Assembly: GCA_013396655.1 (NCBI GenBank)
Contig: WBMV01003337.1
Coordinates: 1,330,990-1,394,989, forward strand
Length of the DNA: 64,000 nucleotides
From: Campylorhamphus procurvoides
Lineage: Eukaryota; Chordata; Aves; Passeriformes; Dendrocolaptidae
Reading direction: 5' to 3'
The translations under genes were made by a program, and so were the position numbers. Shown in pieces: positions 20,851 to 32,000 of this stretch. The stretch's first letter is position 1; each line of letters opens with the position of its first letter. The notes below the pieces were generated by a model. That model made no database searches, was not told where the DNA came from, and saw only the letters and a program-made list of their open reading frames with translations.

Positions 20851-23800
20851 CGCCCTCCCCGAGGTGTCAGCGCACAAACCCTTGTTGTGCTTCTGGGGCG
20901 CTTTCAGCCACATGTCCTCGGTACCCTTTCTGGCCAAAATCTTTTGTGGGGTAGCCACAAGGTCCCATCTATAGGGGCTGGCTGCGTCCAAGTGAAGTTC
21001 ACAGCTTGCCAAGGGGAGAGCGAGGTTCCACAGTGCTCTCTTATTTGGATATAAACAGGAGAATTAGTCAAGAGGCTCCAACTGTGCCATTCTTTCCTTA
21101 GCTTATACGCTGAAGTAGTGTTTGTGCTCTTAAAAGGGCTCTCAGGCAGCTCGCTGAATCCAGTCCCATCTTGGCCCTGCTTTATGGGACCGTCTTGGCC
21201 TGGGAATAATGGCAGGAATCTGGCTAAATAAATATTTTGAATAAGAACGCAACACCTGTTGACACTTGGGACTGTGGGTCCTTGTACTGCGTGCTGGGGG
21301 TGTGTGGGATGCAGCAGATAGCTGAAGTTGGTGCCTTTTTGGGATTAACTCCATGAGTGGCCGTGCTGTGGGCAATATTTCCAAGTGTGGCTGGTGGCTA
21401 ATGAACTTTGTTTTTAGAATTATGTAATGAGCGTCCAGAACAGGCAACATTCTGCAAGCAGCCTGTTCCTCTTCTCCTTTTCATCTTTTGGGGTGATGGG
21501 ACCGTGAGACAGAGCTGAACTTGGTCAGAAATGACTACAGGGCAGGAGTCAGGCGAGCGGCCAGACCCAGCTGAGCTCAAGCTGAAAATGTGGGCAGGTC
21601 CCGGATCTTTTACAGGTGGTGTCATGAAAATGAGTATTTGTGCAGGACTTACTGAAGTAGGTTTCAAGGAGGCTTTTTTTTTTTTTCATTGACCTGCTTT
21701 TTGAAAGGAATCTTGTTTTCCTATCACACTACCTACCACACCTTGTGTGTGCTGTCACAATTTGTGTGCTCAGTGCACTCACGTGGGAGATATGCTGGCT
21801 GGTGGAGAAGCTGTTGTGATCCCAGCTGGGCTGAATTAAATGGCTAAGGAAGCAGCCAGGATGCTGGTGGGCTGGTTCTGCTGCTCTCTTGGTGTCATTG
21901 CTTCTCCGCTAAGATTCCTGAGTGACCCAGGTGAATTAAAGCAGCAGTTGTATTTCCAAACTGAAGCACAGTTACCCATTGTGTTGTGTTCTGCTGTCTT
22001 ACTAGGGCCCCATGTCTTCAAAAGATTGTGTTTAAAAAATGAGAGGAAAATTGAACCTGTCCCCTCATTACCTATCAAATATCTTCCTGGACAGTTTTGG
22101 TATTTTCATCTGCCTGTGAGAGAGAAGGGATGAAAAAAGTGGGGCTTTATGTGTATGCAATTCTGTCTGTGATATCAAGGCTCCTGAGGGAGGTGTCAGG
22201 TGGAGGATCTGGCAGTGCAAAAACAAGTCTAAAGTGAGGCTGCTGCCTTCTCCTGTGTCCACCAAGAATTAGTTTTCAGGAGATACAGGAAAGGGTAGAG
22301 ATTGTCCTTCCATAGACTTTCTGTGGCAAATCATGAATGTGGTGTCAAACTGATAGTCCTCCTGGAGAGAAAAGGTGTGCATGATGGCAGCAGCCCAACA
22401 TGTAAGTGTTGGAAGGGTCACGCATGGCAGCAAAAAGAAGTTTCTGATTGAAGTAGGACTGTGTTGTACTAAGAAGGTGTTTCACAATAAAGTATTTCTC
22501 ATCCACATTACCACGAGGAAGATACAGCACTCTTGTAAAATGAAGAGGTGATGCTTGGAGATAAAGAGGTTATTAGAGCTCTGTCACATTAGAAAAATAT
22601 GTTTAATAATTTAGTGGAGCTCATGTTTTTTAAAAAAAATTATAAAATCATAATTGTTTTCTGAGAATGGCAGTGTTGTAACCTGCTGAATTCTTCCCTC
22701 CTTAGTAAGAAAACTTATTGACAATGGATCTTTGGTTTGTGTGATCCAGTATAAGGTGTTGCCATCATGTTGCACAGAAGTTCCTAAGTATGACATGTTT
22801 GGTTGTTAAAGACATGGATTTCTAGTTACTCTGCCTAGAAGTGATCTTTGAGTTTTCCATAAAAAGAAATAATTTTCTTAAAATACTATGAGAAGAATAA
22901 GTGTGTGTGTTATGTAGCTGAGGCCCTACTGTGAAGGGTTTGCATCACACATTTGTTTTTAATACATCTAGAGCAAAGGGATGGAGGTGAAGTCTGCTTT
23001 ATAGTCTGGAGAAACAGCAAATGCTTGGAGGAAAAAAAGCTTGGACTTGGTTGGAATAGTAAGGATTTAATGAGATATTTTTTATCCATTTGTATCTTTT
23101 GTATATATTCTGAGCTGCTGAGAGAAGTGACAGTCAAATCAGTCCTCTGGGTAATTTTGAATATTGTTTTCTTCCAGTATGCACTGATTTTTATTTTTTT
23201 TTTTACTTTTAAAAATTGGTAATCTCAGAAATTCTGCTGTTATGCTGGCTGCAGATCTTAGCCTTTTTTCTACACCAGTAGAAACATTTGTGTATTCTGT
23301 TCTTAAATTACAGCTCTAAAGCTTGGCACACTAATTATTTTGTCAGTGTGTTTTGGCACGTTCAAACACTGATACAACAAGGCTCAGGTCTAAGTTCTTG
23401 TATGCATTTACAGCTGCTGCTGTGGTTCGAGCATGAGCTATATGCAAATACTTCCTTTCCTATGTTTAAATCCAATTTCATCGGCTTACAATCTGCAGTT
23501 TTAAAATTAACTTATTTTAAAAGCTTCTGTAATGGGCCAACATTAAATCTGCTTTTCATCTGGATCTTGAAACACTGTTGTTTTAAATATAATGGCACTT
23601 GACAGCCAGCAAAACTGCTTGTGTGTGTGATTGGATCTTGGAAACAATACACACCAATTAGTTTTTACACTCTCTCTGGAAGCTCTTTGTATGTTGCTTT
23701 ATGGCTTGTCTCTGCTTACTGGGTTTATTTGGTTCTATTTGGGCCTCTGCAGTGAGTTTATTTGGCTGGCTCATCTTGTTTTATGTGCTGCATTGGGGTG

Positions 23801-24439
23801 GATTTTCTACCACTTGAGGTCTTGGATTCCTGGTGTGTTACCTGCAGAATGTGGATGGTGAGCCTCTTGTGGAAATACTGTGTCATTTGGGCCCATAATA
23901 TGTGGGTGACCAAAGTTACTCATCAGGCTTAGAAAATTTAAACCAGTCTTTTCTCATATCCGGGATGTTTATGAGATTATCATACCTCATACCTTTGTTT
24001 TGCATTTCTACTGAATGTGAAGTCAGTGGCCAGTGGGAAGAGGAAGAGTGGTGTAATCAGGGGCAAGAGGGATGGTCCAAATGAAGAGGAAGACCTTGAA
24101 CAATGTGGCAAGGCAGTGGCAGGGGTGAGAGCCTGTGAAGAGTGGGCAGGACCCAGGCTGGACAATTGGCTTTGTACAGCAGTGAAGGGTGGTAGGAAAT
24201 TAGTCAGTGTGACTCACTGTGAGAGAGTCCTGCTCTCGTGCTATTAACGGGGCTCAGAAGTGTTTGTGTGAGGGTGGCCGGGAGGAATCGTGTCAGTGAG
24301 GTGTGAGGGGAGGGATGCTCCTCTTCCACAGGAACTGGGAAACTAAGGCAGCTTGTAGACCTAAACAGGGGACATTAGGAAATGGTGGGGACATGATGCT
24401 GTGTTGAAGAGGAGCAGCTCCCAGTGGAACAGCAGCCTG
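20851..24439. other. Intergenic DNA without recognised features
   Basis: About 3.6 kb after the GC island. Contains a T13 run at 21674-21686. No SWAP70 first exon, other exon, RNA gene or known repeat was recognised on either strand. Confidence 0.55.
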
Positions 24440-25084
24440 TTTAAGCCTATGTCATTGAGCCAGCAGTGTGACCAGGTGCCCATAAAGGCCAATGGCATCC
24501 TGGCCCATGTCAGGAATAGTGTGGGCAGCAGGACCAAAGCAGGGACTGTCCCCCTGTACTTGGCACTGGTTAGGCCACAGCTCAAGTCTTGTGTCCAGTT
24601 TGGGGCGCCCCATTTCAGGAAGAACATTGAGGTGCTGGAGGGAGTCCAGAGGAGGGCAACAAAGCTGGTGGAGGGTCTGGAGTGCACGTCCAATGAGGTG
24701 CAGCTGAGGGAGGTGGGAATGTTCAGCCTGGAGAAAAGGAGGCTCAGGGGAGACCTTATTGCTCTGTACAACTACCTGAAAGGAAGCTGTAGCCAGGTGG
24801 GGGTTGGACTCTTCTCCCAGGGAACCACCTGGGACAAGAGCTTAAGCTGTGGCAAGGTAGGTTTAAGTTGGACAATAAGAGGAATTTCTTCACAGAAAGG
24901 GTGGTTGGATATTGGAACAGGATGCCCAGGGAGGTGGTGGAGTCACTGTCCCTTGAGGTGTTTACGGAAAGACAGGACATGGCACTTGGTGCCATGGTCT
25001 TGCTGACATGGTGGTGTTTGGTCAAAGGTTGGACTTGATTATCTCAGAGGTCTTTTCCAGCCTAATTGATTCTGTGATTCTGTT
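24440..25084 (+). mobile_element. CR1 LINE, 5'-truncated copy
   Basis: Sense-oriented CR1 fragment. It keeps a fairly long open stretch reading like CR1 ORF2 C-terminus ([49 protein letters not shown]) before a frame break, then the 3'UTR and a well preserved tail ending 'gattctgtgattctg'. It looks less decayed than the other copies in this window. The 5' limit is uncertain by some tens of bases. Confidence 0.9.
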
Positions 25085-28000
25085 TTGTCAACTGATTTCA
25101 GGGAAGATGTAGAAGAAAGGTACAGTACATGGAATGTATTTGCAAGGAGCTCTTCCTAAGGCCTGAGAACCACAGGACAGAAAGGCAATTCACTTGTCAA
25201 CTGGACAGATAGAGGCTGACACCAGTATATAACTGGGGGCCAAAGGGGGTATGCTGATAACAAAGGCAAGAAGTAGAACAGTGAGCCTGTTGGAAATGGT
25301 GACAAGGGGTCTGCTAGTGCCCAGGGTGAAGGGAACAAATGAAGGAATGGAGGGGTGATGTGGGCCAAGGGCACTGGTGTCATGAACCTGAGCTGGTGAA
25401 GGCTGGGCTGGAATACACTCGTCCAACTGGGAAGAAGGTTGCTGCTCTGACCCCAGTGCTAAATAACAAGACTGACAAGGGGCATAGATGATGCTACTTT
25501 CACCCTGGTCATAAAAGGAAAAGGGAAAGTACTTGTGAGTAGCCTTATTTTGGCTGTCTAGCTGCTGACATGGATGTCAGGGAGAGATGAGCCAAGAATG
25601 TCTTGGAAGGAATTCACACAAAGCCTCTGAATGGAACTGTCGGGATCTGTGATGCCAACATTTTAAAATCTGAAAAAGAGACAGGGGAGGGAGAAGACCC
25701 CCCTGGAAGATGGAAAAATAAAAACCACCGAAGAAGCCGACAATAGCTGCTGCAGGATTAGTCTGCCCTGGTAATGCTCCTACTGTCATCTGGGCCAAAT
25801 TTTTGTTGCAGAGCAATAAGTAGTCCAGCAGATCTTCCCTTTTCTTGTAGAAACACAGGTCACTTTTATGGGTATGGTTCAATGGAACTACTCAGATGGT
25901 AACAATTCAACACGTGCTAAAGTTTTGGAAAATAGAAGCTCGCAGGGGAGCAGCTATGGCAGAGTAGAGCTGAAGGTAAAGCAACTTGAAATAGGCTATA
26001 AATAAAGTAAATCCAAAGTCTGTGACAACCTTTGACATTCAGCTTGCGTGTTTCATCTGGGTGTTTCTGTTTAGAGCAGAACACCTCCAGTGTTCCCAGG
26101 GAGAGGTGGGATGCCACTAGGCATCTTTGTTACAGACCATCTCATGGGAAATGAAGGAATTGCACCCGGAGTGCACTGGTGTCATGAACCCTGTGCAGGC
26201 TGCTTGTGCTGTCTCAGGGAGCCCAGTTTGGGGACCCCCACTGCACCCATGTGCTGCAGCAAAAAGATAGGAGTCCCTGGGCTGGGGTAGGAGTTGGCTC
26301 TGGCGTGAGGGTAGATTGTTAAATGTGGCATCCAGAGCATAATAAGTGCAGAAAGAAAAAGCTGCCTAGCAACCCTGTGGGCACAGAGGGGAAGAATCCT
26401 TACTGGTGTGAAACTTCCTCATGGTTGGTGGAGTTTCTGCAAGGCAAGGTGGTTTTTTTTACCCTAATTAACCTAGTCCTCATTTGGTTTGGTTTTTTTC
26501 TTTTTAATTGTTCATTACACTAGAGTATCTTATGGTCTAAATAATGTGTTTTGAGAGGACAAAACAAAAGAGAACAAAACAAGACCTCAGTGCAAAATTT
26601 TTCAGGCTTGCCCTGCAACTGAAGAATTCAGCTGGCACTTGGCCACGTCGAAGAATGGCTGTCTTTGGCAGGCATGGAGGAATTTCCTGAGTTATGAAAA
26701 GAGAGCACTGGGCACAGGAGAGATTGCAGATAAGGCAGATCTTAGAAAATTATTGAAAGTGGAATTCTTTCCTGGTAAATTCCATGCTTGATGTGGAAAC
26801 TGCCTTGGTTTCTGACAGCCCAAGCACAGCAAGAAACGATACAAGAAATATATAGAAAGGATGGCATAAGAAAGTATTTTATTGAGACTTTTCCTTTACT
26901 TTAGTGGTCAGCTTAAATGAGTTATGCTTTTAGAATATTTTTATTAGCTGAGTATTTTTTTTACAGTACTAGCGGCTACAGTGTGGTTGGAAAATGGCGA
27001 TCATCTCTATCTCTCAGAAATACAAGAATCCTTCAGGCTTCTATAAATAACAACAGAAGCCCTAAATAGAAGGGGAAACACACATGATAGTATGTTCCCC
27101 CAAGCCATATGTAAATCACATGGACTCAAATACTTGATTTGATGTAGTAGTTAGAGATAAGGATAGATTGAAGGGATATACACTGTTGATGAAGGGTGGT
27201 GTGAATGTGACAACTTGTAAATTCTATTTTACTGCTTTCTGAAATATAGCTTTTGTTATGTTATGGCTGATGCTGTTGTTTTAAGTATTTTTAAACCTTT
27301 ACAGCTCATTAGCTCCAATGCCTTAGTGCTAGAATTCATCAGTGAAAATACATGTTTCTCATGGAAATGTCTGCTTTTCTAAAAGAAAGTATATAACTTT
27401 GGAGGTATGTAGATAGGAATTCTCCTCTGAACTGCACATGCATCTTGGGCTATCCTTGTAGAATTTTCTGCTAACTAAGTTAGATTCTGCATGTCTCCTT
27501 ATCATACATAAGAAAAGTAAACGTACTTTTTTTTTTCCTTTTGGGGTGTGGGCGGGGGAAAGGCCAGACATTTTAAGCGTGTAGCATTGGTTTGATTTTC
27601 TAGGCTTTGACAACTTCAGACTTTCACTTCTTGTTTTGTAGCTAACTCCATCTTGACCACTTCATGTCTGCTCACCTAAACAGAGATGCTTATAAATTTT
27701 CTGCACATTTTTTACTGCTTTCTGTTTGCAGTAAACAAACTTTTTTGTAAACTGTTTCTGCCATTTGGGTCAGGGTTTTTTGTTTTGGTTTTTTTTTTTA
27801 GTTTTATGAAAAACTAAAACATATGCCAAAATTCACTTGCAGTCTGTTCCATGTAGTTGTTGATTTAAAAAAAAAAATTAGTGCAACCAGAAGCACACCT
27901 TTTCAAAAGATGAGATCTGTTTTACTTCTGCTGAATTTTGTTTTATCTGTATTTTTTTGCCTTTGGTACATTTTCCCCATGCAGACCATTCCAGGGCATG

Positions 28001-28956
28001 TGGAGTTAAATCCTTACCCCAGTTGATGTAGCTGGTACATGGTTTTCAGAAGCTCATGCCAAGGGAGAGGGCCACCCAGTGACAGTGTGCTCAAGGTGTG
28101 GTGGGCAGGACTGACCTGACTCCAGACAGTGTGAACAACAAAAGGGATGGTGCTGTGCCCTTTTTGGGCACAGTGGCACAGGAGTTACTGCTGCCCAAGC
28201 TCTGCCTTCCTGTTGATGCTGAGGTGTTGGTATGTGCGTGCAAAGCTCAGCTCAAGTTGAAGAAGTTGAGATGCATTGGATACCAGTTAGTTTTCAGTAA
28301 TTTGGTACTTCCTTAAAATTAGTCAAGTGTGTAGTCTCTTCTTGAAGGTCATTTCTCAAGAACAGGCATGACTACTGGTGGCTGTTACGCTCTTGACATA
28401 ATGCAAATACCTTTCTAAAATAAAAACTTTCCCCCTTCTATAACATTACATTTCCATTGCCAGCTGAAACGTGGTGAATGTGGAAAAGCAGCCCAAAAGC
28501 AGATGAGAGAAATTCATAGTTAATGCTTTAATCCGGGCAGTCATTTCATTGTAAACTAAAGGTATATACTGAGTTGTTTTCTCTGTTACTCATTTTCAGC
28601 AGATAGAAATATTTATAATTTCAAAGGCTAGGTGTTTGTGGTTATTTTCCATAGCTATCTGATTTCACTCTGTAAATATTATGCCGGTGTTTCTGCGTGC
28701 GTCTCTGGTTTTCAGCTGTGTGGGTATGTGTACAAAGGGGAGCTTCTGTAGCTGCCCTTGCAGTGCTGTAGGACTGGACCTCTCTGTGCTCTCATTGCTC
28801 CTGGGAATATGCAACTGTCTGAACCCACGGAATTTTTTAATTACATTTTGTTTTTTGACAGAAATTCATGGGACAGAACTTGTGTTGACATTAAAGTGTC
28901 ACTTTGCACGTGGTTAAGGCTGACAGCAGTGTCACTGGTTTCTCTTGTGTCCTTAG
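25085..28956. other. DNA upstream of SWAP70 exon 2
   Basis: About 3.9 kb, probably SWAP70 intron 1 if the gene's first exon is upstream. No exon, RNA gene or repeat was recognised. It ends in acceptor CCTTAG (28951-28956). Confidence 0.6.
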
Positions 28957-29097
28957 GTCCTTTCTCACAACTTGTGTACGGTGTTAAATGTTCCCCACGA
29001 CCCAGTGGCTTTGGAAGAGCACTTTAGGGATGATGATGAAGGGCCAGTTTCCAATCAGGGTTACATGCCTTACCTAAACAAATTCATCTTGGAAAAG
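28957..29097 (+). CDS. SWAP70: SWAP70 exon 2
   Basis: 47 codons, phase 0 at both ends: [20 protein letters not shown], then [20 protein letters not shown] and NKFILEK. Part of the N-terminal EF-hand-like region. In mammals the preceding exon supplies the initiator Met and ends with a Lys codon at the same phase. Acceptor CCTTAG, donor GTAAGT. Confidence 0.97.
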
Positions 29098-32000
29098 GTA
29101 AGTTTTGAATTCCTGTTGTTGTTATTTTTCTTGTATCAGTTTTTGTTATTAGAGTGTCTTTGCAGTAAACCGGTGTGTGCAGGAAGTGTGCTGTTGTCGA
29201 GACACTGGTGGTGAGTGTGTCTGTATGGGGTCTTGATGGGGCGGGTGCTCTGGAGAGCCTGTGCCTAAAAATGGAAGTGTGCGCTGTTCTCTACTTCTTT
29301 CTTGTCTCCTTGGTTTCTATTTCCTGTTATATCTGGCTGCTGTCTAAGCTGTGTTCATGCAGAACTGTGTTTATTTTAATAAAGCACCTCAGCTTGAATT
29401 TATCTGAAGGGGTCTTGGAGCTATAGCTTGTCCCACTTTATACCACAGCTATAGCAGAAAGTTGTCATAGACTCCTTTGCAAACAGAAAGGGCAAAAATG
29501 TCTTCATTTTTCTTCACAAGGTATTTTATTAAGTACATCCCTTCAGATAGTTACAGTGGGTGACAGTAGGTGGTGTTATTAAGTTTTGTCTTCAAGTTCT
29601 TTCCTTGCATGTCTGAGTGCTCTTCACTCTTCTGCTGTGCCTTGTTTTGAGGGAAACCCTCCTGGAAAGACAGCAGGGTTTCCCCATCTCTCCTCTCCAT
29701 CATGTTCTGAGATAGGTAGTCACTGGGTTTGAAAGTTAAAAAACTTCAGACAACTATCTTCCTGCTTTTTGTCTGAGGGCTAACATTGAGAGGCTGCTCT
29801 GGACAGTAAAAAGCAGCCCACGTGATAGTGCAAACCTCAACGTCAACACCACTGATTACTTGTACACTTGGGGTCAAGCCCAGAAAGCCTCAAACTCTGA
29901 CGTTGTGGCTGCTTGCTTTTTGCTGTTTGCTTTCTTTTATTATGTTAAAAAGCCCTGAACTGACACACTGCTGAAAAGGCTAGTGCAGCAATTGCAGATG
30001 ATGCACACTCTTAGCCGGATTTGCTGATTTTTGCTCCTTCTTTATTCTACATTTAATACTGGTGGAAAATGTGATATATATATATAATGCTGTCTGGCAG
30101 CTTGGAAGCGGTAGAAGCATATTGTATCTAGCTAAGACTCATCAGCCTCTCTTCCTCTCTAGTCTGTGCTTCTCTCGTACCCAGACAGTGTGAGAGACAC
30201 CCCAAGAATGTTCTATTTGATGTGTGGGAGTTGTTGGCCATTAATACACATAAAGGTACCCAATTAGCATCTTGGTTGTTTGATGCTGAACAATCTTGCT
30301 GTGTCCCTAAGAAGCTGTGATCTCATTTCTGCTTCATGTTGGCAGTCTGACCTCCTGTAAGGTTCAACAGAGAGCAAGCAGTTTCTATACAAATTTTGTG
30401 AAAAGGAAAAAGCCTTAATTTATTTCGACCAAAGGAGTACAGTGGGAGGGGCTGAACCACAGTCAGTTAATACTATTTGTAGGCAGTAACAAGACATTAA
30501 GTAAAAAAAAAGGAGATATGGAAGGCTTTTTCAAACATAAAAGTGCTTTAATGTTAAAGGGTGTCTATAGGAAAAATAGTTACAGAAGTGAGGAGCAATT
30601 GCATCTAAGGACCACATTAATTTGAGAATGACAGACCTAGCTATATGAGCAAGTAGGTGAGAATTTGCAGTGTTTAGCTACTCTGAGGCACCTTCTTTCT
30701 CCGTGGTAAAAACAAAGGACAAGCTACCTTACTTTCTTATGAAAGGAAAGAGCATGACTGCATATAATTTCTTGTGTTGTTTTATTCATACGCCGATCTG
30801 GCCCCCAACTATTGCCTGATATACCCATGCCATTAGTTAATCTTAAAAGATGAAAAGGTTAAGGAAGGGTATTATATTACCTGTAACTACATGTTATTTA
30901 ATCCTGACTAAATGCTTGTAAACAATTTAGATATACTATTAAAAAACTAAACTGGTGAAGTTGTTTTTGACAGAAGGCTGTCTTTTTAGACAGGAAAAAT
31001 CTTGACTGTGATCATCTCTCCTTTTAGAGATGACTTTGCATCAGTGCCAAAAGACAACATGCAATGAGATGAAGTCACTGGTTCATAGCATGTCTTCTTT
31101 GTTTAAAACAAACAAGCAAATAAAGCACACAAGAAACTCCTTTCTTCATTCTTCCAAGGCTTAATCTGTTCTTTTAGATGGGGTGATTGTAGAAGAAATG
31201 CTGGTAGTCTGTGCTAGTAAGCAGGGCTACTAAGGAAGGAGTGATGCTTTATATCCCCAAATATGGAGGAGGTTCTCTCAATTTCTAGTCATACATCTTG
31301 TGGGGAATTAATTGATTTGAGTAAGAGCCACCTGCTCAAGAGAGTATTTTTCGATCTCAAGATATTTGCTTTAAGATATTCCTTAAGTATTTAAAGAATG
31401 AATTCTTGGAACTCTTTTAAAACTATGTAACTGTGACTTACAATTTTATTGAGAAGACTTTGTAACCTTTAGAAATAACTTCTGTTATACTCTCACAGTT
31501 GTAATTTTTTATGTTTTGTGGTGCTGGCTTACCCTGTGTTATCCTGCAATAAGGCCTCTTTATAGAGAATAAAGAAATTGTCAAGAAAGTAAAGGTAGTT
31601 AAATGAGGTAAATTGGTTGCAACTAATATCCTTTATGCACATAGGGAATTTCAATAAATAGTTTGAATAATTAGGGTCACCTAACTGATGATTTCCAGTA
31701 TCGTGCAGCTTGTTACTTAGCAGATAGGTGTATCAAGAATTTTCTTGCATCTGAAACAATATCTGTCTTGGTCTGTCCTGTCCCTTTCAGGAGGAAGCTG
31801 CCATTTGCCAATAAAATTTTTTCATAATTTGTTTTACGTGGTTTTATGACCATATTTTAGCATGTTCTATTATTTCAATGTATATCTTTAAATACCACTT
31901 GAAAATGTTTCCTTTTAAATGATAGCAATGATGGTGTTTTACAGCAGGCCTTAAAGCAAGAAAGAGTCATAGTGGGAAGAAACAGAGAAGGACATTGTTC

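Noticed and set aside
20058..21012. Three overlapping long minus-strand open frames (192-303 codons) in the GC-rich tract
   Set aside because: All three frames are open because the sequence is a GC-rich repeat without stops. The products are Pro/Cys/Ala/Leu/Arg repeats, cross the unresolved base, and resemble no known protein.
20500..21054. Plus-strand 184-codon frame through the same tract as a candidate SWAP70 first exon
   Set aside because: It is repeat-derived Gly/Arg/Ala sequence, lacks the conserved MGSLKEELLK-type start, and shows no donor matching exon 2 phase.
24401..25006. 201-codon plus-strand frame as a gene
   Set aside because: It is the decayed C-terminal part of CR1 ORF2 and lies wholly in or at the edge of the CR1 fragment.
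28230..28275. Possible SWAP70 exon 1 end (residues AQLKLKK resemble SQLK)
   Set aside because: Only four residues match, no GT donor follows the Lys codon, and nothing upstream resembles the rest of exon 1.
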